Source: an uncultured Collinsella sp.
GTDB lineage: Bacteria; Actinomycetota; Coriobacteriia; Coriobacteriales; Coriobacteriaceae
Length of the DNA stretch: 26,347 nucleotides
Assembly (NCBI GenBank): GCA_902491895.1
Contig: CABUJH010000026.1
Span: 1-26,347 of the forward strand
Direction: 5' to 3'
Each line of letters begins with the position of its first letter. Position 1 is the first letter of the stretch. Shown here piece by piece: positions 1-8,079 of this stretch. The notes below the pieces were generated by a model. The model did no database searches. It was not told where the DNA came from and was given only the letters and a program-made list of their open reading frames with translations. Position numbers and translations under genes: made by a program.

Positions 1-22
1 GCCTTGATGAGCCCTTGCCCTT

Positions 23-76
23 CTCCTGGGAATTATGATCGGGCATCAATCTGCTGAGTGGCCCGAATCCCAGGAG
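23..76 (+). promoter_or_regulatory. Leader hairpin covering the Shine-Dalgarno of the ATPase gene
   Basis: Bases 23-31 (CTCCTGGGA) are the exact reverse complement of 68-76 (TCCCAGGAG), and inside this 39-44 (TCGGGC) pairs exactly with 61-66 (GCCCGA). The outer stem therefore contains most of the Shine-Dalgarno (about 72-79, AGGAGGGG) of the ATPase that starts at 87. The pairing is read directly from the sequence. That it controls translation is inference; the window begins only 22 bases upstream, so a larger leader may be cut off. Confidence 0.55.
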
Positions 77-86
77 GGGACTCTAT

Positions 87-2768
87 ATGCAAAAGGAATA
101 CCTGTCCGCCGCGGCGGAGGTGCTCAGCGACCAGGGCGTCGATGAGAACCTCGGCCTGAGCAACGACGAGGCGTCGTCGCGCCTCGCCAAGACAGGCCCT
201 AACAAGCTCGAGGAAGCCGAGAAGACGCCGTTGTGGAAGCGCTTCTTTGAGCAGATGGCCGACCCCATGGTCATCATGCTGATCGTTGCCGCCGTCATCA
301 GCGCGCTCACGGGCATGGTCAAGGGCGAGGCGGACTTTGCCGACGTCGCCATCATCATGTTCGTCGTTATCGTCAACTCGGTACTGGGCGTGGTCCAGGA
401 AGCCAAGAGCGAAGAGGCCCTCGAGGCCCTGCAGGAGATGAGCGCGGCGCAGTCCAAGGTGCTGCGCGACGGCAAGCTCGTGCACCTGCCGAGCGCCGAG
501 CTCGTGCCCGGCGATGTGATCATGCTCGAGGCGGGCGACTCCGTCCCGGCCGACTGCCGTGTGCTCGAGAGCGCCACGATGAAGATCGAGGAGGCCGCCC
601 TTACCGGCGAGTCCGTGCCCGTCGAGAAGCATGCCAACGTCATTGAGCTCGCCGCCGGCACCGACGACGTGCCGCTCGGCGACCGCAAGAACATGTGCTA
701 CATGGGTTCCACCGTGGTATACGGCCGCGGTCGCGCCGTCGTGGTCGGCACCGGTATGAGCACCGAGATGGGCAAGATCGCCGGCGCCCTGGCCGAGGCC
801 AAGGAAGAGCTCACGCCGCTGCAGGTGAAGCTCGCCGAGCTCAGCCGCATCCTCACCATCATGGTTATCGTCATCTGCGTCGTCATCTTTGGCGTCGACA
901 TCATCCGCCACGGCGTGGGCAACGTTCTCACCGATCCGACCGCGCTGCTCGACACCTTTATGGTCGCTGTCTCGCTTGCCGTCGCCGCCATCCCCGAGGG
1001 CCTGGTTGCCGTCGTGACCATCGTGCTGTCGCTCGGCGTGACCAAGATGGCCAAGCGTCAGGCGATTATCCGCAAGCTCTCTGCCGTCGAGACCCTTGGC
1101 TGCACGCAGACCATCTGCTCCGACAAGACCGGTACCCTCACCCAGAACAAGATGACCGTCGTCAAGCACGAGCTCGCTGCGCCTAAGGAGAAGTTCCTGG
1201 CCGGCATGGCTCTGTGCTCCGACGCCCAGTGGGACGAGGAGCTGGGCGAGGCCGTGGGTGAGCCGACCGAGTGTGCGCTCGTCAACGATGCCGGCAAGGC
1301 GGGGCTCACTGGCCTGACTGCCGAGCATCCGCGCGTGGGCGAGGCCCCGTTTGACTCGGGCCGCAAGATGATGTCCGTGGTCGTCGAGACCCTGGACGGC
1401 GAGTATGAGCAGTACACCAAGGGCGCGCCCGACGTGGTGATCGGCCTGTGCACCCATATCTACGAGGGCGACAAGGTCGTTCCGCTGACCGAGGAGCGTC
1501 GCGCCGAGCTCGTGGCCGCCAACAAGGCCATGGCCGACGAGGCCCTGCGCGTGCTGGCGCTGGCAAGCCGCACCTACACCGAGGTCCCGGCCGACTGCAG
1601 CCCCGCTGCGCTCGAGCACGACCTGGTCTTCTGCGGCCTGTCCGGCATGATTGACCCGGTCCGCCCCGAGGTCGCCGACGCCATCCGCGAGGCCCACGAT
1701 GCCGGTATCCGCACCGTCATGATTACGGGCGACCACATCGACACCGCCGTGGCCATCGCCAAGCAGCTGGGTATCGTCACCGATCGCAGCCAGGCCATCA
1801 CGGGCGCCGACCTCGACCGCATGAGCGACGAGGAACTCGACGCGCACATCGAGGACTACGGCGTGTACGCCCGCGTTCAGCCCGAGCACAAGACCCGCAT
1901 CGTCGAGGCTTGGAAGTCGCGCGACCAGATCGTGGCCATGACGGGCGACGGCGTCAACGACGCCCCGTCCATCAAGCGCGCCGACATCGGCGTTGGCATG
2001 GGCATCACCGGTACCGACGTCACCAAGAACGTCGCCGACATGGTGCTTGCCGATGACAACTTCGCCACCATCATCGGTGCCTGCGAAGAGGGCCGTCGCA
2101 TCTACGACAACATCCGCAAGGTCATCCAGTTCCTGCTTTCGGCAAACCTTGCCGAGGTCTTCTCGGTGTTTATCGCCACGCTCATCGGCTTTACCATCTT
2201 CCAGCCGGTGCAGCTGCTGTGGGTGAACCTGGTTACCGACTGTTTCCCCGCGCTCGCGCTGGGCATGGAGGACGCCGAGGGCGACATTATGAAGCGCAAG
2301 CCGCGCAACGCTAAGGACGGTGTCTTCGCCGGACATATGGGTCTGGACTGCGTGGTCCAGGGTCTGATCATCACCGCGCTGGTGCTGGCGAGCTTCTTTG
2401 TGGGCGTGTACTTTGACATGGGCTACATTCACATCGCTGATATGATCGCCGGCAATGCCGACGAGGAAGGCGTGATGATGGCGTTCATCACGCTCAACAT
2501 GGTCGAGATTTTCCACTGCTTCAATATGCGCAGCCGTCGTGCGTCGCTGTTCACCATGAAGAAGCAGAACAAGTGGCTGTGGGCTTCCGCTGCGCTGGCG
2601 CTGGTGCTGACGGTGATCGTGACCGTACAGCCGACGCTTGCCGAGATGTTCTTTGGCCCTGTGACGCTTGAGCTCAAGGGCGTTCTTGCCGCGCTGGGCC
2701 TGGCCTTCCTGATCATCCCGCTGATGGAGATCTACAAGGCGATCATGCGCGCTGTGGAGAAAGAGTAG
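87..2768 (+). CDS. Calcium-transporting P-type ATPase (P2 family)
   Basis: 893-aa membrane pump that would use ATP to export a divalent cation, most likely Ca2+. The P-type motifs are all present: TGES at 173-176 (actuator domain), the phosphorylation motif DKTGTLT with Asp346, and TGDGVND at 619-625. Residues matching the SERCA calcium ligands are visible: PEGL at 303-306 (Glu304), Asn687 and Glu690 in TM5, Asn714, Thr717 and Asp718 in TM6 (NLVTD), and Glu807 in TM8. An N-terminal cation-ATPase domain occupies about 1-70. ATG 87 is chosen because AGGAGGGG lies 7 bases upstream and the protein starts like other family members. A hairpin over that ribosome binding site (23-76) suggests translational control. 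Substrate is inferred from ligand residues; Mn2+ or other ions are not excluded. Confidence 0.95.
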   Translation: MQKEYLSAAAEVLSDQGVDENLGLSNDEASSRLAKTGPNKLEEAEKTPLWKRFFEQMADPMVIMLIVAAVISALTGMVKGEADFADVAIIMFVVIVNSVLGVVQEAKSEEALEALQEMSAAQSKVLRDGKLVHLPSAELVPGDVIMLEAGDSVPADCRVLESATMKIEEAALTGESVPVEKHANVIELAAGTDDVPLGDRKNMCYMGSTVVYGRGRAVVVGTGMSTEMGKIAGALAEAKEELTPLQVKLAELSRILTIMVIVICVVIFGVDIIRHGVGNVLTDPTALLDTFMVAVSLAVAAIPEGLVAVVTIVLSLGVTKMAKRQAIIRKLSAVETLGCTQTICSDKTGTLTQNKMTVVKHELAAPKEKFLAGMALCSDAQWDEELGEAVGEPTECALVNDAGKAGLTGLTAEHPRVGEAPFDSGRKMMSVVVETLDGEYEQYTKGAPDVVIGLCTHIYEGDKVVPLTEERRAELVAANKAMADEALRVLALASRTYTEVPADCSPAALEHDLVFCGLSGMIDPVRPEVADAIREAHDAGIRTVMITGDHIDTAVAIAKQLGIVTDRSQAITGADLDRMSDEELDAHIEDYGVYARVQPEHKTRIVEAWKSRDQIVAMTGDGVNDAPSIKRADIGVGMGITGTDVTKNVADMVLADDNFATIIGACEEGRRIYDNIRKVIQFLLSANLAEVFSVFIATLIGFTIFQPVQLLWVNLVTDCFPALALGMEDAEGDIMKRKPRNAKDGVFAGHMGLDCVVQGLIITALVLASFFVGVYFDMGYIHIADMIAGNADEEGVMMAFITLNMVEIFHCFNMRSRRASLFTMKKQNKWLWASAALALVLTVIVTVQPTLAEMFFGPVTLELKGVLAALGLAFLIIPLMEIYKAIMRAVEKE

Positions 2769-2780
2769 CGTACTCGTCCG

Positions 2781-2868
2781 GGCCCGCCCCACGCCCTTTC
2801 TCCCTCACTGGTCCTCGCGCTTCGCGCTGCGGGATCGTTCGGGAGAAAGGGCTTCCGGGGCGGGCCCT
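2781..2868. repeat. Long imperfect dyad downstream of the ATPase gene
   Basis: Arms 2781-2805 and 2842-2868 pair over 12 bp (GGGAGAAAGGGC side) and 11 bp (GGGGCGGGCCC side), broken by a small asymmetric internal loop. The 36-base loop holds a smaller GCGC-TTC-GCGC hairpin. No T-run follows, so it is not a classic terminator. It could be a REP-like intergenic repeat or an mRNA 3'-end stabiliser. Confidence 0.6.
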
Positions 2869-2926
2869 GCGGTATCCTTGTTGGCTTTTCTCCCGTGCGG
2901 ATGAAAAGGGCTGAGGGAAAGTTTGT

Positions 2927-2960
2927 GAGCTGGTCGGGCTTTGCCCGGCCAGCTCTTTTT
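2927..2960 (+). terminator. Rho-independent terminator before rsgA
   Basis: A 13-bp stem (2927-2939 with 2943-2955, one G-U pair) with a TTT loop is followed by TTTTT. It ends transcription from the ATPase side. It also shows that the open reading frame running upstream of 3009 is not the true 5' end of rsgA. Confidence 0.85.
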
Positions 2961-3008
2961 GATTTAAAATACCTGCTCAGTTGTGATTTTGGCTGCTGGG
3001 AGGCGTTT

Positions 3009-4193
3009 GTGGCTAAGGCTAAGGCTAAAGCGAAGAAAAAGACGACGGGGGCGCGGGCTAAGCGCGATCGTCGTCGGAAGCTTGCGACCGAGGCCCCCGC
3101 GTCTGCCGAGGAGTTGTTGGCGAGCGTACCGGGGCTCGATGCGCTGCAGGATGTCCCGGCGTTTGATGATCTGCCGGTCGATGAAGCCCAGCAGACTGCC
3201 TTTGATGATTTCTGCGCACATGCCGAGGAGCCCGAGCAGATGCGGCTGGGTGCCGTTATTCGCCTGGATCGCGGGTTTCCGCTGGTGGCGACTGCCGACG
3301 ATACCTTCCGCGCCGAGCATGCCGTGGGGTTTGCCAAGTCGCGCGGCGAGGACGAGGTCCTGCTGCCTGCCGTGGGCGACCGTGTGGCGGTGCGCCGCGC
3401 TCCCGGGCACGATATGGGCGTGATTGAGTGCGTGCTGCCGCGCCGTACGAGCTTTGAGCGTTGGCGCGGCCGTGCCCGTGGAGAGCGCCAGGTGCTCTGC
3501 TCCAACGTGGATAGCGTGCTAATCGTGCAGGCGCTCGGTGCCGGTGAGGTGCTGCTCGACCGCGTGGCGCGCTCGCTGGTGTTGGCGCTTGACTGCGATG
3601 CCGAGCCGGTGGTGGTGCTTACCAAAGCTGACCGCTGCGATGCCGAGGAGCTCGAGCGCGATCTGGACCGCGTGCGCCGCCTGGTGGGTCCGGACGTGCG
3701 CGTGATCGTGACGTCCTCTGCCGAGGGCCGCGGCCTGGACGAGGTCCGTGCCTGCGTGCCTGCCGGGAGCTGCGCCATGATTCTGGGCGAGTCGGGTGCC
3801 GGCAAGTCGACGCTGCTCAATGCACTGCTGGGCCACGATACGTTGGCGACCGGCGGTGTGCGCGAACGCGACGACCAGGGCCGTCACACTACCGTCGCGC
3901 GCGTGATGGTGGCGCTGCCGGGCGACGCCGGCGTGATCGCCGATGCCCCGGGCCTGCGCAGTCTACCGCTCGTGGGTCACGAGCGGGGTCTGGCGCGCGC
4001 CTTCCCCGAGATTGTCGAGGCATCGCGCGCGTGCCGGTTTGGCGATTGCACACATACCCATGAGCCGGGCTGCGCCGTTCGCGAGGCCGAGGACGCCGGG
4101 CAGATCGACAGCCTGCGGCTGGAAACGTTCCAAAACCTGGCGTCATCCATGCGCGTGAGCGCTCAAATACTCGATCCCGATGTTCATCTGTAA
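3009..4193 (+). CDS. rsgA: Ribosome small-subunit GTPase RsgA
   Basis: 394-aa circularly permuted GTPase that acts in late 30S subunit maturation. The motifs come in the permuted order typical of the family: G4 TKAD at 205-208, then G1 GESGAGKST at 260-268, then G3 DAPG at 312-315. The C-terminal zinc site is CRFGDCTHTHEPGC (Cys342, Cys347, His349, Cys355). An OB-fold region precedes the GTPase domain, and the N-terminus is a lysine/arginine-rich tail (AKAKAKAKKK), probably RNA-binding. The frame stays open upstream to an ATG at 2895, but that stretch contains a terminator. GTG 3009, with GGGAGG at 2998-3003, is therefore taken as the start. A terminator at 4211-4245 makes it a single-gene unit. 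Confidence 0.93.
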   Translation: MAKAKAKAKKKTTGARAKRDRRRKLATEAPASAEELLASVPGLDALQDVPAFDDLPVDEAQQTAFDDFCAHAEEPEQMRLGAVIRLDRGFPLVATADDTFRAEHAVGFAKSRGEDEVLLPAVGDRVAVRRAPGHDMGVIECVLPRRTSFERWRGRARGERQVLCSNVDSVLIVQALGAGEVLLDRVARSLVLALDCDAEPVVVLTKADRCDAEELERDLDRVRRLVGPDVRVIVTSSAEGRGLDEVRACVPAGSCAMILGESGAGKSTLLNALLGHDTLATGGVRERDDQGRHTTVARVMVALPGDAGVIADAPGLRSLPLVGHERGLARAFPEIVEASRACRFGDCTHTHEPGCAVREAEDAGQIDSLRLETFQNLASSMRVSAQILDPDVHL

Positions 4194-4210
4194 TTGATTT
4201 TTCCTATGAC

Positions 4211-4245
4211 AGCCGTCTCCCAACTGTTCGGGAGACGGCTTTTTT
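4211..4245 (+). terminator. Rho-independent terminator after rsgA
   Basis: A perfect 11-bp stem (AGCCGTCTCCC 4211-4221 with 4230-4240) and an 8-base loop are followed by seven T residues. It separates rsgA from the Tad locus. Confidence 0.93.
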
Positions 4246-4283
4246 GCTGCGGAAAAGTCTCGAAACATGCAGTTTGCTGACGT

Positions 4284-4359
4284 GCTGACCAAAACCTTGC
4301 CATGAGCTTGACGGGCTGGTCAGCTTTTGGTCGGCGATTGGTTTGACATCGAAAACCAA
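4284..4359 (+). promoter_or_regulatory. Tad operon upstream region with competing inverted repeats
   Basis: GCTGACC at 4284-4290 can pair perfectly with GGTCAGC at 4318-4324. The slightly longer 4284-4294 can instead pair with 4325-4335 (11 bp, one G-U). The two pairings exclude each other. A third hairpin is TTGGTTT 4338-4344 with 4353-4359. A perfect -35 box TTGACA sits at 4343-4348, but no good -10 lies 16-18 bases on; another -35-like TTGACG is at 4309-4314. A regulatory role is inference. Confidence 0.35.
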
Positions 4360-4445
4360 GATCGCGATTGCGCCGCTTTGCACTCTGACCGCCCAGACAA
4401 TGGTGGTACGGGCATTCGCCCGGCACTGCCATGAGAGGAGCGGCC

Positions 4446-5105
4446 GTGAACAAGAGCAAGCGCATCGCCATCAGTCTGGTCGCGGGCGTGCTCGCTGCGC
4501 TGCTCTGCATGGCTTACGGCTCGTCGATCCGCTCACGAGCCGAACAGGTCCAGGCTGAGACCTTGGCCAAGTACGGTGGCGATCACGTCGAGGTATGCGT
4601 CGCGGCGCGCGATATCGATGTGGGCGAGACCCTCGATGAGACCAATGTCATAACCCAGGAATGGCTGACGAGCCTGCTGCCGCGTGACGCGGCGACCGAG
4701 CTGCGCCAGGTGCGCGGCGACGTGACGACTTCGCGTATTCCCAAAAACGCCGTGATCTGCAATGTCTACACCAAGGCCGAGAGCCGCAAGCTCGAGGTGC
4801 CTAAGGGCAAGGTCGCCGTTTCGGTGGCGGTCGATGCCGAGCACTCGGTCGGCGGTGCTACGGGCGTGGGCAGCTACGTGGATGTGTATGTGCAAAAAGA
4901 CGGCGTAACCGATCGGCTGTGCGGCGCGTACGTGATCGATACCAGTGAGGATTCCGGTGCCACGCGCGAGGGCAAGATCGAATGGGTGACGCTGGCGGCT
5001 GACCCCGAAGACGTCAAGGAACTGCTGGGAGCCTCGGGCAAGGGAACGGTCAGCCTGACGATTCCCGCCACGGCGCGCGGCAAAAAGAGCGGAGGCGACG
5101 AGTGA
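4446..5105 (+). CDS. cpaB: Flp pilus assembly protein CpaB/RcpC (SAF domain)
   Basis: 219-aa protein and first gene of the Tad locus. The N-terminus is a membrane anchor (about 7-25) after a short basic stretch. A SAF-type domain follows at about 47-110 (start VEVCVAARDIDVGETL), as in CpaB/RcpC proteins that link the pilus machine to the envelope. The C-terminal half carries the RcpC-like segment VAVSVAVDAEHSVGGATGVG, then a variable tail. GTG 4446 is preferred because AGAGGAG lies 5 bases upstream; an in-frame ATG at 4431 would add five residues. It is shorter than many Gram-negative homologues, consistent with the absence of an outer-membrane secretin. The stop overlaps the next start (TGATG). 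Confidence 0.85.
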   Translation: MNKSKRIAISLVAGVLAALLCMAYGSSIRSRAEQVQAETLAKYGGDHVEVCVAARDIDVGETLDETNVITQEWLTSLLPRDAATELRQVRGDVTTSRIPKNAVICNVYTKAESRKLEVPKGKVAVSVAVDAEHSVGGATGVGSYVDVYVQKDGVTDRLCGAYVIDTSEDSGATREGKIEWVTLAADPEDVKELLGASGKGTVSLTIPATARGKKSGGDE

Positions 5106-6754
5106 TGAAGGCGATCTGGCTTGCGTGCTGCGCGTGCGGCGATTACGGACTGTTGCAGCGGGAAGTCGAGGGCCGTGATGTGGGTGCACAGGTGCTTCGC
5201 GTGGGTGACCTGGACGGGCTGGTTTCCATGGCGCGGGCGTTTCCGTCACGCCGCGGGGCTGCCATCATCGCGGCGTCTCTGTTTGATACCGAAGATGTGC
5301 GCAAGACTGTTGCGCGCCTGACGGCCGAAGGCCGCGTGAGTCGCGTGGTCGTGTTGATAGAAGCGCTCGATCCGTCGGATATCGAGGGGCTGTTTCGCGC
5401 GGGGGCGACCGAGGTCATCGCTGCACACAGTATATGCGGCAACGGGCGCGCGGGCGAGGGAGCGGTTGATTCCGATCGGCGCATGACGATTGAGCCCGAT
5501 GCTTTTGTTGATAGGGAACCCGGGGCGCCTCGCGCTACAAGAGGCCCGCGTGTTGATGATTATGGAAAAGCGGAAGCCGAGCATGGTCGGCGCCCCCGGA
5601 ACCCTCTTGTATACGATGACGCTGGAGGGCCGGCGCAGCATGCTGGCGATTCCCCGGCTGTAGATATGGGATACGTGCACGGCGTGAATCTGGCGGATGA
5701 ACTCGACGAAGTTGAGGGCCTTGCCGGGTGCGGCGAGTTGTCGCTGATGCAGCATGAGCAGATTGCACAGAACGAGCCTGCCTCGCAGACCGAACAAGCA
5801 GCCATGCCGGCTTGGACGCAGCACGTGGTTGCGGCGGGGGAGACGGGGACGCTGTCACCGACGCCCGCCCCGCCGCCTCCGATGCCGCCGGCAGACGCTG
5901 CCGCTTCGCCGCATCGAGCTCCGGTCATCTGCGCCATTTCGGGTTCGGGCGGTTGCGGCAAGTCGACGATCGTTGCCACCATGGCACACACATCGTCGCT
6001 GTTGGGCTTGCGTGCCGCCGTGCTCGACCTGGACCTGATGTTTGGAAACCTTTACGACTTGTTAGGCGTCGATGCTCCGCGCGATATGGCGGTACTTATC
6101 GAGCTGTCGGCGGCGGGCACGCTCACCGAGCCGGATATCGTAGCCACATCGATGCGCGTGGCACCGGGCGTTACGCTCTGGGGTCCCGTCGCGGCGCCCG
6201 AGCAAGCCGAGCTCATGGCACGTCCGGTGGAGCTACTGCTTGATGTTCTGCGTCGAGAATCCGACGTGGTCTTTATCGATACCTCGGTCTTTTGGGGCGA
6301 CGCCGTGGCGGCTGCCGTGGCGGCGAGCGACCGTTGCCTGGTCGTTGGCGATGCGGCGGTGTCGTCCGCGGCATCGGCATCGCGCGTCATTGAACTGGCA
6401 GGTCGAGTAGGTGTGCCGCGCACGCGCATGAGCGCCGTGTTCAACCGGTTCGGTGCGCGCGGGGCAGACGAGGACGTCGCCATGCGCTTTGAGATTGCCT
6501 GTGCGTTGAGCTCCAAGATTCGTATCGCCGATGGCGGGCAGGATCTCGCCGCGCTCATGGCGTTTGGGCGCGCTGACGAGGCAGTGGGGCAGACCAGCGC
6601 TTTTGCGACTAGCGTGCGCGAGGCCACGCGCGAGATGCTCGTGGAACTGGGGTGCGCCGTCGGCCCTTGGAGCGATATGGTCGCCGACCGTGCAACGCGC
6701 ACCGAACGCCCGCGTATCCGCCTTCCCTGGTCGCGCGAGGGTGATCAGCGATGA
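5105..6754 (+). CDS. cpaE: CpaE/TadZ-like pilus localisation ATPase
   Basis: 549-aa protein in three parts. Residues 1 to about 115 resemble a receiver-like fold without an obvious phospho-acceptor pattern. About 116-270 is a long low-complexity linker with a proline-rich stretch near its end. From about 273 there is a MinD/ParA-type ATPase domain. The P-loop reads SGSGGCGKST, with Lys286 as the Walker lysine; at the position of the deviant-Walker signature lysine (KGGxGK) there is Ser281. TadZ/CpaE proteins place the Tad machine at its site in the cell and are often atypical ATPases, which fits. ATG 5105 overlaps the cpaB stop; a GTG at 5102 is equally in frame. GGAGG lies at 5091-5095. The stop overlaps the cpaF start (ATGA). 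Confidence 0.85.
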   Translation: MKAIWLACCACGDYGLLQREVEGRDVGAQVLRVGDLDGLVSMARAFPSRRGAAIIAASLFDTEDVRKTVARLTAEGRVSRVVVLIEALDPSDIEGLFRAGATEVIAAHSICGNGRAGEGAVDSDRRMTIEPDAFVDREPGAPRATRGPRVDDYGKAEAEHGRRPRNPLVYDDAGGPAQHAGDSPAVDMGYVHGVNLADELDEVEGLAGCGELSLMQHEQIAQNEPASQTEQAAMPAWTQHVVAAGETGTLSPTPAPPPPMPPADAAASPHRAPVICAISGSGGCGKSTIVATMAHTSSLLGLRAAVLDLDLMFGNLYDLLGVDAPRDMAVLIELSAAGTLTEPDIVATSMRVAPGVTLWGPVAAPEQAELMARPVELLLDVLRRESDVVFIDTSVFWGDAVAAAVAASDRCLVVGDAAVSSAASASRVIELAGRVGVPRTRMSAVFNRFGARGADEDVAMRFEIACALSSKIRIADGGQDLAALMAFGRADEAVGQTSAFATSVREATREMLVELGCAVGPWSDMVADRATRTERPRIRLPWSREGDQR

Positions 6755-8079
6755 GCCTGCAAACGAGGATTAAGGCTGCCGGCGCTGCGGCGGCGGCAGC
6801 GCCTGTAGATGCGGGGCGTCGCCGCGCCGTGAAACGACGCACCAAGCGCGCCGTGATGGACCGCATGGGTTACGACGAAGTGGCGCGTATCAGCGCCTAT
6901 ATCGACCCGGCACTTGCCCGCTCGGAATTGCGTCCTGCGGTGGAGGCGGCGCTCAATGTTGAGGAGCCGACCGATCTCGCGACGCCCGAGCGCGAGACCA
7001 TCATCGACGAGATTTTGGATGACGTGGTGGGCTTGGGGCCGTTGCAGCCGCTCATCGAGGACGACACCGTTACCGAGATCATGATCAACGGCTGCCGCTC
7101 GGCTTTCTTTGAACGCGGCGGCGTCTTGTACCCCATCGAGCATGCGTTTGAGGATGATGAGCAGATCCGTGTGCTTATCGACCGCATTATCTCGCCACTT
7201 GGCCGCCGCATCGACGAGCGCAGCCCCATCGTCAACGCCCGCCTCAAAACGGGCTATCGCGTCAACGCGGTGATTCCGCCTGTGGCGATTGACGGACCGA
7301 TTCTCACCATCCGAAAGTTCTCGGACCGTATCTGCTCGCTGGACGAGCTCGTGGGGTTGGGATCGCTGCCGCTTTGGTATGCGCAGCTGCTGTCGTGTGC
7401 GGTGTCGCTGCGACAGGACCTGGCGGTTGCGGGAGGCACGGGATCTGGTAAGACCACCCTGCTCAACGCGTTGTCATGTGAGATTTCCACCGGCGAGCGC
7501 ATCGTGACGATCGAGGACTCTGCCGAGCTCAAGTTTGCGCATCATCCGCACGTGGTGCGCCTAGAGGCGCGCGAGGCTTCAATTGAGGGCGAGGGCGCGG
7601 TGACGATCCGCGACCTGGTAACTAATGCCCTACGCATGCGCCCCGACCGCATCGTGGTGGGCGAGGTGCGCGGTGCCGAGTGCTGCGACATGTTGCAGGC
7701 CATGAACACGGGCCACGACGGGTCGCTCACCACACTTCATGCGGGTTCAGAACAGGAGACCGTGGTGCGTCTGACGTTGCTTGCACGTTATGGCATCGAT
7801 CTGCCGAGCGAGCTCATCGAGGAGCAGATTGCCATGGCGCTCGACGGCATCGTGATGTCCGAGCGCCACGCCGATGGCAGGCGTTTCGTCTCCTCGTATT
7901 CGGGGGTGCGACGCGCCGCATCGGGTGGCGTAGAGCTCGAGCGCTATGTGACGTTCGATGCCGCCGAGCGCACCTGGACGCTTGACCGCGAGCCGCCGTT
8001 TATCGCAGAAGGCCTGCGGTCGGGGACGCTCACGCAAGAGGAGGTGGACGAATGGAGATCACTGTGCCCCTCGTCGTAG
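6751..8079 (+). CDS. cpaF: Tad secretion ATPase CpaF/TadA
   Basis: 442-aa hexameric secretion ATPase expected to power assembly and possibly retraction of Flp pili from the cytoplasmic face. Walker A is GGTGSGKTT at 228-236 (Lys234). The Walker B region is IVVGEVRG with Glu305. The His-box TGHDGSLTTLH lies at 320-330, ending in His330. The N-terminal part contains the usual CpaF segment VTEIMINGCRS, and the signature ERIVTIEDSAEL follows Walker A. Length is normal for the family. It starts in an ATGA overlap with cpaE, and its last 28 bases overlap tadB, so expression is almost certainly coupled. Confidence 0.95.
   Translation: MSLQTRIKAAGAAAAAAPVDAGRRRAVKRRTKRAVMDRMGYDEVARISAYIDPALARSELRPAVEAALNVEEPTDLATPERETIIDEILDDVVGLGPLQPLIEDDTVTEIMINGCRSAFFERGGVLYPIEHAFEDDEQIRVLIDRIISPLGRRIDERSPIVNARLKTGYRVNAVIPPVAIDGPILTIRKFSDRICSLDELVGLGSLPLWYAQLLSCAVSLRQDLAVAGGTGSGKTTLLNALSCEISTGERIVTIEDSAELKFAHHPHVVRLEAREASIEGEGAVTIRDLVTNALRMRPDRIVVGEVRGAECCDMLQAMNTGHDGSLTTLHAGSEQETVVRLTLLARYGIDLPSELIEEQIAMALDGIVMSERHADGRRFVSSYSGVRRAASGGVELERYVTFDAAERTWTLDREPPFIAEGLRSGTLTQEEVDEWRSLCPSS

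Noticed and set aside
33..2792. 919-codon open frame on the - strand opposite the ATPase gene
   Set aside because: It is rich in His, Asp, Gly and Val as expected from the antisense of a GC-rich gene, has no domain, and lies opposite a well-supported P-type ATPase.
2895..3008. Upstream extension of the rsgA frame to ATG 2895
   Set aside because: It would translate through a clear terminator hairpin with T-run, lacks a Shine-Dalgarno, and adds sequence not seen in RsgA.
4246..4445. Cyclic-di-GMP riboswitch before the pilus operon
   Set aside because: The conserved GEMM loop elements were not found; only simple inverted repeats are present.
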